Shown piece after piece: positions 1 to 14,105 of a DNA stretch of 64,000 nucleotides (positions within the stretch are counted from its first letter, which is position 1; every line of letters begins with the position of its first letter). The notes under the pieces were generated by a model. That model was not told the DNA's origin and did not search any database. It saw only the letters and a list, made by a program, of their open reading frames with translations. The translations under genes and the position numbers were made by a program. Source of the DNA: Dyella amyloliquefaciens (GTDB lineage: Bacteria > Pseudomonadota > Gammaproteobacteria > Xanthomonadales > Rhodanobacteraceae); the NCBI RefSeq assembly GCF_004296575.1, contig NZ_SAYT01000002.1, positions 423,312 to 487,311 on the forward strand, given 5' to 3'.

Positions 1-573
1 GAAATGTCGCTTGTCGCGATCGACACGACGCCCGGCGAACATCGCTCTCGCCTGCGCCACGTTGCCGCCTTCGCGACCGAAGCGCTGCTCGCCGAAATAG
101 TTGGGCACGCCACGCTGCTTGATCTGGGCGAGCACCTGCTCTGCCACGTCACGATCACCCTGCACTTCTCGCAGCACGAGCACGAACCGGTTGCCGCGCA
201 AGGCGCCGCGCTTGAGCTTGCGCTTATGGCGCGTCGCGGCCAGCACCTTCACTTCCGCGTGCGGAAAGGTAGACCAGTCGGGATCGGGCTTGCCTGCCAG
301 TTGCACCGAGAAGGTCTGGCGCGTGACCGCATGGCGGTCCTTGAGGCCCGCGTAACCCACATTGAGCGGCGGCACTTCGGCGAAACGCGCGAGCTCTTTC
401 GCCACCCAGTCGGTATTGGAGCCGCGCTTCTCTACCCACAGCAGCGCGTGTTCGCCTTCACCGTCGGCGTCATAGCCAAGGATTTCCTCGACCTGGAAAT
501 CCTCGGGGCTGGCGCGCACCACGGCAGTCAGCGACGGGTTGCCATAGGCATAGGGCAATTCAAGATCGGACAT
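1..573 (-). CDS. truD: tRNA pseudouridine synthase TruD (3' part beyond the window)
   Basis: Pseudouridine synthase that modifies U13 of tRNA-Glu in the cytoplasm. Only the first 191 codons are visible; the frame is still open at base 1. The start ATG at 573 gives MSDLELPYAYGNP, and the family signature GLKDRHAVTRQ falls at about residues 76-86, with the expected catalytic Asp at 79. NYFGEQRFGR follows further on, also typical of TruD. It lies 55 bases downstream of mgtE on the same strand, at the end of the ispD-ispF-mgtE run. The identification rests on motifs and is secure; the C-terminal half cannot be judged. Confidence 0.93.
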   Translation of the reverse strand, partial: MSDLELPYAYGNPSLTAVVRASPEDFQVEEILGYDADGEGEHALLWVEKRGSNTDWVAKELARFAEVPPLNVGYAGLKDRHAVTRQTFSVQLAGKPDPDWSTFPHAEVKVLAATRHKRKLKRGALRGNRFVLVLREVQGDRDVAEQVLAQIKQRGVPNYFGEQRFGREGGNVAQARAMFAGRRVDRDKRHF

Positions 574-628
574 GGGACTCCACCGGTCATGCCGGCATCA
601 ACAGAAGGTCAGACGCGCCAAAGGCGCA

Positions 629-2047
629 TTACATCAGGAACAGCGTGGCGAGGCCGAGAAAGATGAAGAAGCCGCCTGAGTCGGTCATGGCGGTGATCAT
701 TACGCTGGATCCCAGCGCCGGATCGCGGCCCAGCTTCGTCATCAGCATGGGAATGGCCACGCCGCAGAATGCCGCAAGCACCAGGTTGAGCGTCATCGCG
801 GCGGTCATCACGACGCCCAGCGGCAGGTTGTCGTAGAGCATCCACGCCACCACGCCGATCACGCTGCCCCAGACAAGGCCGTTGACCAGCGCCACGATGA
901 TCTCCTTCAGCCACAAGCGCCGGGCGCTCGCCGGTGAGATCTGGTCCAGTGCCAACGCGCGCACGATCATGGTGATGGTCTGGTTGCCCGAGTTGCCGCC
1001 GATGCCGGCGACGATGGGCATCAAGGCCGCCAGCGCCACCAGATGCTGGATGGAACCTTCGAACAGGCCGATCACGCGCGAGGCGATGAAGGCTGTGACA
1101 AGGTTGACCGCCAGCCACGCCCAGCGATTGCGCACGGACTTCCAGGCCGAGGCGAAGATGTCTTCCTCTTCGCGTAGACCGCCACGGCTCAACGCTTCGC
1201 TTTCGCTCTCTTCGCGCAGCACGTCCACCATCGCATCGATGGTGATGCGGCCGATCAGGTGGCCGCTGCCATCGACCACCGGCGCGGTGACGAGGTCGTA
1301 GCGCTCGAAGGCCTGCGCGGCTGCGTAGGCGTCGTCGGTGGGGTGAAATGTGTTGACGTCTGGCGCCATCACGGCGCTGACCGTCTTGTCCGGCGAATTG
1401 ACCAGCAGCCAGTGCAGCGGCAGCACGCCAGTCAGCAGGTTTTCCTGGTTGACCACGAACAGCTTGTCGGTCTGCTCGGGCAATTCGTCGAAGCGGCGCA
1501 GGTAGCGCAGCACGGTTTCCAGTGTGATGTCTTCGCGGATGGTGACCATCTCGAAGTCCATCAACGCACCGATCTGGTCGTCCGGATAGGACAACGCGGC
1601 CTGCACGCGCTCGCGCTGCTGCGCGTCGAGGCTGGCCATCAGTTCGGGCAGTACCCCGGTGGGCAGGTCTTCGACGAGATCGGCCAGTTCGTCCGCGTCC
1701 AGCGGCTCGACAGCAGCGAGGATCTCCTGCTCGTCCATGTCCGCGATGAGCGTTTCTCGCACCGCGTCCGACACTTCCAGCAGGATTTCGCCGTCGCGAT
1801 CTGCCTTCACCCGTTGCCAGACGGCCAGGCGGCTTTCCAGCGGCAACGCTTCCAGCACATAGGCGATATCGGCCGGATGCAGTGCGTCGAGCAGGCGCTG
1901 CAATTCCGTCTGGCTTTCGCGAAAACCCTGGTCGGTATCGGGTTCCGGGAGTTGCCCCAGCCCGTGCAGCTTGCGCAGCAACTCGCTGATGAGATCAAGC
2001 TGCTCGTGCAACCGCGAAGCCGAGCCGCGGGCGCCGGCCTCACTCAT
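629..2047 (-). CDS. mgtE: Magnesium transporter MgtE
   Basis: Mg2+ channel/transporter of the inner membrane, 472 aa, normal for the family. The acidic helical N-domain covers roughly residues 10-160, paired CBS domains about 165-280, and the hydrophobic channel domain about 310-472. The pore-region signature [13 protein letters not shown] is at about 344-356. The start ATG overlaps the ispF stop (ATGA), so translation is probably coupled to ispF. Family knowledge says the N and CBS domains sense intracellular Mg2+ and gate the pore. No riboswitch is evident, as expected for an operon-internal gene. Confidence 0.95.
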   Translation of the reverse strand: MSEAGARGSASRLHEQLDLISELLRKLHGLGQLPEPDTDQGFRESQTELQRLLDALHPADIAYVLEALPLESRLAVWQRVKADRDGEILLEVSDAVRETLIADMDEQEILAAVEPLDADELADLVEDLPTGVLPELMASLDAQQRERVQAALSYPDDQIGALMDFEMVTIREDITLETVLRYLRRFDELPEQTDKLFVVNQENLLTGVLPLHWLLVNSPDKTVSAVMAPDVNTFHPTDDAYAAAQAFERYDLVTAPVVDGSGHLIGRITIDAMVDVLREESESEALSRGGLREEEDIFASAWKSVRNRWAWLAVNLVTAFIASRVIGLFEGSIQHLVALAALMPIVAGIGGNSGNQTITMIVRALALDQISPASARRLWLKEIIVALVNGLVWGSVIGVVAWMLYDNLPLGVVMTAAMTLNLVLAAFCGVAIPMLMTKLGRDPALGSSVMITAMTDSGGFFIFLGLATLFLM

Positions 2048-2520
2048 GCCATGACCAGCAACACGCAGGCCTGGGCGGCGATGCCTTCGCCGCGACCGGT
2101 GAAGCCGAGCTTCTCGGTGGTGGTGGCCTTGATGCTCACGCGGCCGATATCACATCCCAACTCTTCGGCCACTGCTTCGCGCATGGCCAGGGAGTGCGGC
2201 CCCACCTTCGGCGCCTCGCAGATCACCGTGACGTCGGCATTGCCCAGGGCGTAGCCCTGCTCGCGCATCAGCTTTGCGGCGTGGCGCAGGAAGATCCGGC
2301 TGTCCGCGTTGCGCCATTGCTCCTGGCTCGGCGGGAAATGACGACCGATATCGCCCAGCGCCAGCGCACCGAAGATCGCGTCGCACAGGGCATGAATCAC
2401 CACGTCGCCATCGGAATGCGCCACCACGCCGCGGTTATGCGGCACACGCACGCCGCCGAGCATCACGTGGTCGCCCTCGCCAAAGACGTGGACATCGAAG
2501 CCCTGGCCGATCCGCATCAT
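2044..2520 (-). CDS. ispF: 2-C-methyl-D-erythritol 2,4-cyclodiphosphate synthase
   Basis: Fifth enzyme of the MEP isoprenoid pathway; it cyclises CDP-ME 2-phosphate with release of CMP. 158 aa, the usual size. The start was set at 2520 ([11 protein letters not shown]), because the Zn-binding FDVH and the [14 protein letters not shown] segment then sit in their normal places. The frame stays open upstream into ispD, but that extension does not look like IspF. MRIGQ at 2517 is an alternative start. The gene follows ispD by 11 bases and overlaps mgtE by 4, so the three form one transcript. Confidence 0.95.
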   Translation of the reverse strand: MMRIGQGFDVHVFGEGDHVMLGGVRVPHNRGVVAHSDGDVVIHALCDAIFGALALGDIGRHFPPSQEQWRNADSRIFLRHAAKLMREQGYALGNADVTVICEAPKVGPHSLAMREAVAEELGCDIGRVSIKATTTEKLGFTGRGEGIAAQACVLLVMA

Positions 2521-2531
2521 CGAGTTGCTCC

Positions 2532-3221
2532 TTACTTCGTACGCGGCAACAGAAATTCGGCCAGCGCGAAATCCGCGGCCGTCGTCACCTTGATGTTGTC
2601 TTCGGCGCCTTCGACCAGCAAAGGTGCAAAGCCTGCACGCTCCATCGCCATCGCCTCGTCGCTCACCGTGATGCCCGCAGCCGATGCCGCTTGCAGCGCC
2701 CATGAAAGATCGCCGCGACGGAACATCTGCGGCGTGAAGGCGCGCCAGCGATGGTCGCGCGGCTCGGTTTCATGGCTGCGCCCGTCGCCACCCGCACGCT
2801 TGAGCGTATCGCGCAGCGGGGCGCCAAGCAGGCCGCCGCCGGCCGGCACACCCTTCTCGATCAGCCGGGCGATGTCGGCTTCGCGCACGCAAGGACGCGC
2901 AGCGTCGTGCACCAGCACGAATGCGTCTTCAGAGACTTCCGCAGGAAGTGCATTGAGTCCAGCGAGCACGGAATCGCAGCGCTCGGCGCCGCCGATGGCC
3001 GTCAGCACCGGCTTGCCGCCGAGCTGGGCGATGGACGGCCAGAGTTCGTCGCCCGCGCCGAGCACCACCATCAGGCCGGCAATCAACGGATGGGCGGCCA
3101 GCCGATCCAGCGTGTGCAGGATCAACGGACGCCCTGCGAGCGGCAGGTATTGCTTGGGAAGATCGCCACCGACCCGGGTGCCGCGACCCGCCGCCGGCAC
3201 CACGCACCACAGGGCCGCCAT
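2532..3221 (-). CDS. ispD: 2-C-methyl-D-erythritol 4-phosphate cytidylyltransferase
   Basis: MEP pathway enzyme that joins CTP and MEP into CDP-ME; 229 aa. The N-terminus [14 protein letters not shown] with PKQY a little downstream is the nucleotide-binding signature of the IspD/GlmU-like fold, and [11 protein letters not shown] is the second conserved block. It starts 2 bases after the ftsB stop and runs into ispF. Its CTP substrate is made by PyrG, whose gene begins the same minus-strand run. Confidence 0.96.
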   Translation of the reverse strand: MAALWCVVPAAGRGTRVGGDLPKQYLPLAGRPLILHTLDRLAAHPLIAGLMVVLGAGDELWPSIAQLGGKPVLTAIGGAERCDSVLAGLNALPAEVSEDAFVLVHDAARPCVREADIARLIEKGVPAGGGLLGAPLRDTLKRAGGDGRSHETEPRDHRWRAFTPQMFRRGDLSWALQAASAAGITVSDEAMAMERAGFAPLLVEGAEDNIKVTTAADFALAEFLLPRTK

Positions 3222-3223
3222 GA

Positions 3224-3547
3224 TCAGCGGCCGCCGGTGGAAGCGGCCGGCGCGGGCGCCTGGTTGGCGCCCGGCTTTTCAACCACCTGGTAGAACGTCT
3301 CGCCCGGCTTGATCAGGCCCAGCTCGGCACGTGCACGCGCCTCGACGGCCTGTTCGCCGTGCTTGAGGTCGTCCACGTCCGCGCCCAGCGCCTGGTTGCG
3401 CTGCTGCAGCTTGTCGTTGTCCTCGCCCTGCTTTTTAACGGCCGCGCGCAAGGTTTCCACCTCGCGCACGCCGCCATTGCCGTGCCACAGTTTCATCTGC
3501 AGCGCGATCAGCAGGACGATAAGGATCAGGGCGACCCAACGCACCAT
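3224..3547 (-). CDS. ftsB: Cell division protein FtsB
   Basis: Small bitopic divisome protein that joins FtsL and FtsQ at the septum. The start at 3547 (MVRWVALILIVLLIALQ) gives 107 aa with one membrane segment at about residues 4-20. A coiled coil follows (VETLRAAVKKQGEDNDKLQQ) and a tail with GLIKPGETFYQVV, which matches the conserved FtsB end. Upstream extensions of the frame overlap eno and look like noise. The gene lies between eno (19 bases) and ispD (2 bases), the usual gammaproteobacterial order. Confidence 0.93.
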   Translation of the reverse strand: MVRWVALILIVLLIALQMKLWHGNGGVREVETLRAAVKKQGEDNDKLQQRNQALGADVDDLKHGEQAVEARARAELGLIKPGETFYQVVEKPGANQAPAPAASTGGR

Positions 3548-3566
3548 GGGCGATCTGTGCTCCCTG

Positions 3567-7768
<4,202 letters not shown>

Positions 7769-7814
7769 TGGAGGGTGGACCGAAACCCGGTCGCGCCGTC
7801 GTTCCCTGCCCTCC

Positions 7815-7842
7815 AAAAACAAAGGCGCCCGAAGGCGCCTTT
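7815..7842 (-). terminator. Rho-independent terminator of the cyo operon
   Basis: On the minus strand AAAGGCGCC-TTCG-GGCGCCTTT forms a strong stem followed by TGTTTTT. It lies 22 bases after the cyoD stop, the right place to end cyoABCD. Confidence 0.88.
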
Positions 7843-7864
7843 GCGATGACTCCCGAAGCCGGCC

Positions 7865-8242
7865 TTATTCCACCGGCATCATGTGGGACGTCGGGTGCAT
7901 CATGTTCACATTCATGTTGTGCAGCACCCACAGCGAGCCGACCACCACGATGGCCAGGATCAGCAGGGTGAACAGCATGATGGCGAGGTTGCTGCGCTGC
8001 GACGGCGACGTGCCCATGTGCAGGAAGCAGACCAGCTGGACGACCAGCTGCGCCACGCCGAACACGATGATGCCCGGCATCATCAGGTCATGTGGCACCA
8101 GGCCGCTCATGACCACGCCGAACGAGGCGAGGGTCAGCACCACCGACAGCGCGAAGCCGATCAGGTAGGACTTGGTGCTGCCATGGTCGGCATGGGCGGC
8201 ATCGTGATGGGCCGCGTCGTGGGAATCGTGAGCACCGGACAT
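7865..8242 (-). CDS. cyoD: Cytochrome bo3 ubiquinol oxidase subunit IV
   Basis: Small subunit of the terminal oxidase, thought to help assembly of the CuB site. The start at 8242 gives 125 aa: a His-rich N-terminus (HDSHDAAHHDAAHADHG) and then three membrane helices (YLIGFALSVVLTLASFG, MMPGIIVFGVAQLVVQLVC, LAIMLFTLLILAIVVVGSL). This is the CyoD pattern, with LVCFLHM conserved. The stop of cyoC and this start overlap (TGATG). The terminator is 22 bases beyond the stop. The frame upstream of 8242 lies inside cyoC and was not used. Confidence 0.94.
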   Translation of the reverse strand: MSGAHDSHDAAHHDAAHADHGSTKSYLIGFALSVVLTLASFGVVMSGLVPHDLMMPGIIVFGVAQLVVQLVCFLHMGTSPSQRSNLAIMLFTLLILAIVVVGSLWVLHNMNVNMMHPTSHMMPVE

Positions 8243-8877
8243 CAGATGGCCCCCCGCAAGTAGACGAAGGTGAACACGCAGATCCAGACGATATCCAGGA
8301 AGTGCCAGAACAGGCTCAGGCACGACAGGCGGCGACGGGTGTCGTCGTTGAGGCCGAAGCGGCGCATCTGATCCATCATCACCACCAGCCAGATCAGGCC
8401 GCAGGTGACGTGCAGGCCGTGCGTGCCCACCAGGGTGAAGTAGCTGGACAGGAAGGCACTGGTGCTCGGGCCCGCGCCCTCATGGACGAGCTTGGCGAAC
8501 TCGTAGACTTCCATGCCGATGAAGCCGGCACCGAACACGAAGGTCGCCGCCAGCCATGCCAGCAGCTTGCCCTTGTGGCCGGCATGCATGTTGAGCATGG
8601 CCATGCCGAAGGTGACCGAGGAGATCAGCAGCAGCATGGTCTCGCCGAGCACGTAGGGCAGCTCGAACAATTCCTTGCCGGTGGGACCGCCCGCCGTGCT
8701 GTTGCACAGCACGGCAAACGTGGCGAACAGGCCCGAGAAAATCAGGCAGTCGCTCATCAGATAGATCCAGAACCCCAGCAGGGTCTTGGATCCATCGTCG
8801 TGGTGGTGATGATCGACGCCGCCACCGTGGACGTCGTCGAGTGCGCCATGGGAGACGCTTACTGCGGCACTGCTCAT
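8242..8877 (-). CDS. cyoC: Cytochrome bo3 ubiquinol oxidase subunit III
   Basis: Heme-copper oxidase subunit III, an inner-membrane protein of 211 aa with five hydrophobic helices. After a His-rich N-terminus ([21 protein letters not shown]) come the conserved [11 protein letters not shown] and the [15 protein letters not shown] block; the C-terminus ends [12 protein letters not shown]. It has no redox centre and is thought to support proton-channel stability. It overlaps cyoD by one base and follows cyoB by three. Confidence 0.96.
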   Translation of the reverse strand: MSSAAVSVSHGALDDVHGGGVDHHHHDDGSKTLLGFWIYLMSDCLIFSGLFATFAVLCNSTAGGPTGKELFELPYVLGETMLLLISSVTFGMAMLNMHAGHKGKLLAWLAATFVFGAGFIGMEVYEFAKLVHEGAGPSTSAFLSSYFTLVGTHGLHVTCGLIWLVVMMDQMRRFGLNDDTRRRLSCLSLFWHFLDIVWICVFTFVYLRGAI

Positions 8878-8880
8878 GGG

Positions 8881-10905
8881 TTACGCCACCTTCTGACGCT
8901 GGGGCGCCGCCACCGGAGCCACCTGCGTGGTCTGGATCTGCTGCAGCTTGGCGTGGCGCGAACGCTCGATCTTCTCGACCTCGGCCGCCGGCACCCAGTA
9001 ATCGATGTCGCGGTCGTAAGCGCGCACGATGAACGCGGCGACCATGCCCACGAGGCCCACGGCAGCCATCCACCAGATGTGCCACACGAGCGCAAAGCCC
9101 AGGACCGTACCGAACGCGCCCATCACCACACCGACGCCGGTGTTGCGGGGCATATGAATGTCTTCGTACTTGGCAGGTTGCACGTAAGCGACTCCGTTTT
9201 GTTTGTCTTCCCAGAACTGATCCAACTCACGCACCTGCGGAAGCGTGGCGAAGTTGTAGAACGGGGCGGGAGAACTGATGGACCATTCGAGCGTGCGGCC
9301 ACCCCACGGGTCGCCACTGGGATCGGTGAGCTTCTTGCGGTCACGGATGGACACGTAGAACTGCACGAGGGTGCAGAAGATGCCCACCGCGATGATGGCC
9401 GCGCCGAGCGCGGCGACGATCAGGTACGGCTGCCAGTCCGGGTTCGCGTAGTGGTTCATGCGACGCGTCATGCCCTTCAGGCCAAGCACGTACAGCGGCG
9501 CGAAGGCCAGCCAGAAACCCACCAGCCAGCACCAGAACGATGCCTTGCCCCAGAACTCGTTGAGGCGGAAGCCGAAGGCCTTCGGGAACCAGTAGTTGAT
9601 CGCCGCGAACACGCCGAACACCACGCCGCCGATGATCACGTTATGGAAGTGCGCGATCAGGAACACGCTGTTGTGCAGGACGAAGTCCGCACCCGGCACG
9701 GCCAGCAGCACGCCGGTGACGCCGCCGATCACGAAGGTGACCATGAAGCCCACCGTCCACAGCATCGGCACGTTGTACTCGACGCGGCCGCGGAACATGG
9801 TGAACAGCCAGTTGAACAGCTTCGCACCGGTAGGCACCGAGATGATCATCGTCGTGATGCCGAAGAAGGCATTCACGCTGGCACCCGAGCCCATGGTGAA
9901 GAAGTGGTGCAGCCACACCACGAACGACAGCACGCCGATGCACGAGGTGGCGTACACCATCGACTTGTAGCCGAACAGCGGCTTCTTGGAGAACGTGGCG
10001 ACGATTTCCGAGTACGCACCGAAGCACGGCAGGATCAGGATGTAGACCTCCGGGTGGCCCCAGATCCAGATCATGTTCACGTACATCATGGCGTTGCCGC
10101 CAAGCTCGTTCGTGAAGAAGTGCATGTCGAGATAACGGTCGGCCGTGAGCAGCGCCAGCGTCACCGTCAGGATCGGGAAGGCAGCCACGATCAGGATGTT
10201 GGTGACCAGCGAGGTCCACGTGAACACCGGCATCTGCATCAGCTTCATGCCGGGCGTGCGCATCTTCATGATGGTCACGATGAAGTTGATGCCGCTCAGC
10301 GTGGTGCCGAGGCCGGACAACTGCAGTGACCAGATGTAGTAGTCCACGCCGACCGTTGGGCTGTACTGAATGCCCGACAGCGGCGGATAGGCCAGCCAGC
10401 CGGTGGCGGCGAAGTCGCCGACGAACAGCGACACCATCACCAGCACCACGCCCGACATGAACAGCCAGAAGCTGAGCGAGTTCAGGAAGGGATAGGCAAC
10501 GTCGCGCGCACCGATCTGCAGCGGCACCACCAGGTTCATGAGACCCGTGATGAACGGCATCGCCACGAAGAAGATCATGATCACGCCGTGGGCGGTGAAC
10601 ACCTGATCGAAGTGATGCGGCGGCAGATAGCCGGCGGCATCGGAGGCGGCCATGGCCTGCTGCAGGCGCATCATGATGGCGTCGGAGAAGCCGCGAAGCA
10701 GCATCACCAGCGCCACGATGATGTACATGATGCCGATCTTCTTGTGGTCCACCGAGGTGAACCACTCCTTCCACAGGTAGCCCCACAGACGGTACTTGGT
10801 GATGACGGCGAACAACGCCAGGCCACCGAGGATGACGGCGGCGAGCGTGCCCATCACGATCGGCTCGTGATACGGGATCGCGTCAAGGGTGAGCTTTCCA
10901 AACAT
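8881..10905 (-). CDS. cyoB: Cytochrome bo3 ubiquinol oxidase subunit I
   Basis: Catalytic subunit holding low-spin heme b and the heme o3-CuB centre that reduces O2 and pumps protons; 674 aa. Visible ligand regions are [11 protein letters not shown] (low-spin heme His), WGHPEVYIL (CuB His with the cross-linked Tyr), WLHHFFTMG (two CuB His), and [11 protein letters not shown] (heme His pair). The N-terminus has the extra CyoB-type helix and [11 protein letters not shown]. Assignment to the quinol rather than the cytochrome c branch follows from the CyoA-type subunit II next to it. Confidence 0.98.
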   Translation of the reverse strand: MFGKLTLDAIPYHEPIVMGTLAAVILGGLALFAVITKYRLWGYLWKEWFTSVDHKKIGIMYIIVALVMLLRGFSDAIMMRLQQAMAASDAAGYLPPHHFDQVFTAHGVIMIFFVAMPFITGLMNLVVPLQIGARDVAYPFLNSLSFWLFMSGVVLVMVSLFVGDFAATGWLAYPPLSGIQYSPTVGVDYYIWSLQLSGLGTTLSGINFIVTIMKMRTPGMKLMQMPVFTWTSLVTNILIVAAFPILTVTLALLTADRYLDMHFFTNELGGNAMMYVNMIWIWGHPEVYILILPCFGAYSEIVATFSKKPLFGYKSMVYATSCIGVLSFVVWLHHFFTMGSGASVNAFFGITTMIISVPTGAKLFNWLFTMFRGRVEYNVPMLWTVGFMVTFVIGGVTGVLLAVPGADFVLHNSVFLIAHFHNVIIGGVVFGVFAAINYWFPKAFGFRLNEFWGKASFWCWLVGFWLAFAPLYVLGLKGMTRRMNHYANPDWQPYLIVAALGAAIIAVGIFCTLVQFYVSIRDRKKLTDPSGDPWGGRTLEWSISSPAPFYNFATLPQVRELDQFWEDKQNGVAYVQPAKYEDIHMPRNTGVGVVMGAFGTVLGFALVWHIWWMAAVGLVGMVAAFIVRAYDRDIDYWVPAAEVEKIERSRHAKLQQIQTTQVAPVAAPQRQKVA

Positions 10906-10908
10906 GGC

Positions 10909-11892
10909 TTACTTCTCTGCCTGAGTCGGGGTGGTGATCGAGGAGATGCCGTCTGACGGCAGCGCGTCCCCGCCCTCGTGGTGCTGCATGTCCATCGGCA
11001 TGTCGTGGTGCGAATCCATCGGCATCTCGCCGTGCGAAGCGGCGTCGTGCGGCATGTCACCCATGTGCTTGTTGACCACACTGGCGAACAGGCCCGGCGT
11101 CACCTGGCCGTAGTACGACACCGGCACCTTCTGGCTGGGCTGGGCCAGCGCCTTGAAGCTGTCGCCGTCCAGCGCCACCGGAGCAGCCTTGGCCTGGGCG
11201 ATCCAGTCCTTGAAGCCGTCCTCGGAGGTGGCGATGGCCTTGAAGTGCATGTCCGAGAAACCTTCGCCACTGAAGTTGGACGACAGGCCCTCGTAGCTGC
11301 CCGGCTCGCGCGCGATCAGATGCAGCTTGGTCTCCATGCCGGCCATGGCGTAGATCTGGCTGCCCAGCTGCGGGATGAAGAAGGCATTCATCACCGAGTC
11401 GGAGGTGATCTCGAAATTCACCGGGCGATCGACCGGGAATGCCAGCTCGTTGACCGAGGCCACGCCGTACTCGGGATAGACGAACAGCCACTTCCAGTCG
11501 AGCGACACGACCTGCACCGTCACCGGCTTGGCATCGGACTGCAGCGGCTTGTACGGGTCCAGCGCGTGCGTGCTGGTCCAGGTGATGGCGGCGAGGATGA
11601 CGATGATGATGGCGGGAATGGTCCACACCACCAGCTCGATCTTGGTCGAGTGCGACCAGTTCGGCGCGTAGGTGGCCTTCTTGTTGCCGGAGCGGTAGCG
11701 CCAGGGGAACCACAGGGTCATCGCGATCACCGGAATCGCCACGATGGCCATCAGGCCCAGCGCGATCAGGATGAGGGACTTCTCATGGGCGCCGATGTCC
11801 CCTTTGGGGGCCAGCACTTCCATGTTGCAGCCGCTGAGCAGCACGGCTACGCCAACGCTTGCGTAGCGCAAGCGCGAAAGGAGGGGATGCAT
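10909..11892 (-). CDS. cyoA: Cytochrome bo3 ubiquinol oxidase subunit II (lipoprotein)
   Basis: Subunit II of the quinol oxidase, 327 aa from the start at 11892. The lipobox LLSGC puts the lipidated Cys at residue 22. Two membrane helices and then a periplasmic cupredoxin domain (LDWKWLFVYPEYG) follow. The Cys/His set of a CuA site is absent, which marks a quinol oxidase. The tail is unusually rich in Met and His (HGEMPMDSHHDMPMDMQHHE), a possible copper-binding extension. The start was chosen because upstream codons break the signal peptide. Confidence 0.95.
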   Translation of the reverse strand: MHPLLSRLRYASVGVAVLLSGCNMEVLAPKGDIGAHEKSLILIALGLMAIVAIPVIAMTLWFPWRYRSGNKKATYAPNWSHSTKIELVVWTIPAIIIVILAAITWTSTHALDPYKPLQSDAKPVTVQVVSLDWKWLFVYPEYGVASVNELAFPVDRPVNFEITSDSVMNAFFIPQLGSQIYAMAGMETKLHLIAREPGSYEGLSSNFSGEGFSDMHFKAIATSEDGFKDWIAQAKAAPVALDGDSFKALAQPSQKVPVSYYGQVTPGLFASVVNKHMGDMPHDAASHGEMPMDSHHDMPMDMQHHEGGDALPSDGISSITTPTQAEK

Positions 11893-11927
11893 GTTCACGT
11901 ACAACCTGGGGCACAGCGTGGGGACGC

Positions 11928-11946
11928 GGCATGCTAACGGCATGCC
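11928..11946. promoter_or_regulatory. Palindrome in the cyoA leader
   Basis: GGCATGC-TAACG-GCATGCC has 7-bp perfect arms and lies 36 bases upstream of the cyoA start, in the 224-base gap shared with the divergent aminopeptidase gene. It could be an operator or a leader hairpin for cyoABCD. I do not recognise a regulator for it. Confidence 0.35.
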
Positions 11947-12116
11947 GTGCAGGTTGAAACGCCTCCGAGACACAATGTCGCAGCAGAAAATTCTTGCGCA
12001 GACGACTGCGGCGACTTGACACAAGAATGCAAGAGCCAGCACCCGCTTTTCGGCCAGGAAAACATCAAAAAGACGCCGCAAATCTCGGCCGTTCAGCGCC
12101 CTGCTACCATGCGGCG

Positions 12117-13919
12117 ATGGAAACCACCGCACCCTCGAAACTGGCTGCCCTGCGCCTGGCGATGCAACAGCAAGGCGTCGCCGCCTGCCTGATTCCCAGC
12201 GCCGACCCACACCTTTCCGAGTACCTGCCGGCCCATTGGGAAGCCCGCGCCTGGTTGTCTGGCTTCACCGGATCGGCGGGCACGCTGGTGGTGACGCCGG
12301 ATCACGCCGGGCTGTGGACCGACTCACGCTACTTCGCCCAGGCCGCCCAACAGCTGGCCGGCAGCGGCGTCGAGCTGATGAAGCAGCGCGTGGCGCACGC
12401 CCCCGAACACGTCGAGTGGCTGCTGCAAACGCTGAAACCCGGCCAGGTGCTGGCCGTCGCGGGCGACAGCGTGGCGCTCGCCACGGCGCGCAACCTCGAG
12501 CGTCGACTGCAGGCCACCGACGCCACTTTGCGCACCGACCTGGACCTGCCCGGCCAGATCTGGCCCAACCGCCCGACCCTGCCCACGGCCCCCGTCAACG
12601 AGCACCCGCCGCGTTTCGCCACGCAGCCACGCAGCGGCAAGCTGGCCCGCCTGCGTACCGCCATGCGCAAGCTCGGCGCTACGCATCACCTGGTGTCGAG
12701 CCTGGATGACATCGCCTGGCTCACCAACCTGCGCGGCAGCGACGTGGAGTGCAACCCGGTCTTCCTCGCGCACCTGCTGGTGCAGGCGGAAGGTTACGCC
12801 ACGCTGTTCGTGGGGCGCGGCAAGTTCACCGACGCGCTGGTGCAGTCGCTGGCAGCGGACGGCGTGCGCATGGCCGACTACGCCACGATCACCGACGCCT
12901 TGTCCGAGCTGGGTGCCAACGATCGCCTGCTGCTGGATAGCGGCCGCGTCGTCGTGTCAGTGGCCTCGGCCATTTTGCCGAGCGTGCGGCTTATCGAGGC
13001 CGCCAACCCCACCACCTTGTTCAAGGCTCGCAAGACCGAAGCCGAGCTTGACCACATCCGCGATGCGATGCGTCGCGACGGTGCCGCGCTGGCACGCGCG
13101 TTCCGCCGACTGGAAGAGCGCGTCAACGCCGGCATGCGCCAGACCGAGCTGGACGTGGACGCCCTGCTCCGCGAGGAACGCACGGCGCAACCGGACTTTG
13201 TCGGCGAAAGCTTCTCCACCATTGCCGGCTACCAGGCGAACGGTGCGCTGCCCCATTACCGGGCCACACCCGAATCGCACAGCACGCTGAAGCCGCAGGG
13301 CCTGCTGCTGGTGGACTCCGGTGGCCAGTACCTAGGCGGCACTACCGATGTCACCCGCGTACTCGCACTCGGGGAAACCACCGCCGAGCAGCGTCGCGAC
13401 AGCACCCTGGTGATGAAGGGCATGATCGCGTTGAGCCGCGCCCGGTTCCCCCGGGGCGCCAGCGGCCCGCAGCTCGATGCCCTCGCTCGCGCGCCGCTGT
13501 GGGCCAGCGGCATGGACTACGGCCACGGCACCGGCCATGGCGTGGGCTACTTCCTTAATGTGCACGAAGGCCCGCACGGCATCCGCCCGCCGGTCTCCGG
13601 CGCCACGCTGGTTCCGCTGGAGCCGGGCATGATCACCTCGATCGAGCCGGGCCTGTACAAGCCGGGCCGCCACGGCATCCGCCACGAGAACCTCGCGGTG
13701 GTGGTCGAGGCCGACAAGACCGAGTTTGGCGAGTACTACGCCTTTGAGACGCTGACCCTGTGCCCGTTCGACCGCCGCGCGCTGGAGCCGGGCCTGCTCA
13801 ATCCCGAGGAGCGCGCCTGGCTGGACGACTATCACGCCACCGTCCGGGCCGCCCTGGCACCCTTGCTGGAGGATGCGGACCTGGCCTGGCTGGAGCGGCA
13901 TTGCGCGCCGCTGGCTTGA
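12117..13919 (+). CDS. Xaa-Pro aminopeptidase, M24B family
   Basis: Metallopeptidase that removes N-terminal residues preceding proline; 600 aa, the three-domain long form (APP1-like) rather than the about 440-aa E. coli PepP. Two creatinase-like N-terminal domains (about 1-300) precede the catalytic domain. The dinuclear metal ligands are visible: LLLVDSGGQYLGGTTDVTR (two Asp), HGTGHGVGYFLN (His), TSIEPGLY (Glu) and GIRHENLAV (Glu). The start METTAPSKL at 12117 was chosen because it begins the conserved RLAMQQQGVAACLIPSADPH block; the frame is open further upstream without similarity. Confidence 0.93.
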   Translation: METTAPSKLAALRLAMQQQGVAACLIPSADPHLSEYLPAHWEARAWLSGFTGSAGTLVVTPDHAGLWTDSRYFAQAAQQLAGSGVELMKQRVAHAPEHVEWLLQTLKPGQVLAVAGDSVALATARNLERRLQATDATLRTDLDLPGQIWPNRPTLPTAPVNEHPPRFATQPRSGKLARLRTAMRKLGATHHLVSSLDDIAWLTNLRGSDVECNPVFLAHLLVQAEGYATLFVGRGKFTDALVQSLAADGVRMADYATITDALSELGANDRLLLDSGRVVVSVASAILPSVRLIEAANPTTLFKARKTEAELDHIRDAMRRDGAALARAFRRLEERVNAGMRQTELDVDALLREERTAQPDFVGESFSTIAGYQANGALPHYRATPESHSTLKPQGLLLVDSGGQYLGGTTDVTRVLALGETTAEQRRDSTLVMKGMIALSRARFPRGASGPQLDALARAPLWASGMDYGHGTGHGVGYFLNVHEGPHGIRPPVSGATLVPLEPGMITSIEPGLYKPGRHGIRHENLAVVVEADKTEFGEYYAFETLTLCPFDRRALEPGLLNPEERAWLDDYHATVRAALAPLLEDADLAWLERHCAPLA

Positions 13920-13934
13920 GCCGGTTCATGCCGT

Positions 13935-14016
13935 TGTGGGAGCGCACCCTGTGCGCGACCGCGGAGCGGATGGTTGCCGCTTCGTCAGGCTGTCGCGCAC
14001 AGGGTGCGCTCCCACA
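13935..14016. repeat. REPIN-like inverted repeat (locus A)
   Basis: The 25 bases at 13935-13959 (TGTGGGAGCGCACCCTGTGC onward) return as an exact reverse complement at 13992-14016, giving a hairpin with a 32-base loop 15 bases after the aminopeptidase stop. It belongs to the repeat family described under the findings. Confidence 0.85.
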
Positions 14017-14105
14017 TATGTAATAAGACCCAGCCATCCCAACCCTTGACCTCCCCGCCCGGGCAACCCATCCTCCCGCGCCTGACCTGAGCCGAACCTT
14101 CCCGC

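Noticed and set aside
1259..2254. 331-codon plus-strand frame over mgtE
   Set aside because: No recognisable domain; mgtE is complete on the other strand.
8302..10329. 675-codon open frame on the plus strand opposite cyoC and cyoB
   Set aside because: Its product is full of Arg, His and Gly without any motif; it is a mirror of GC-rich codons in the oxidase genes, which carry clear heme ligands.
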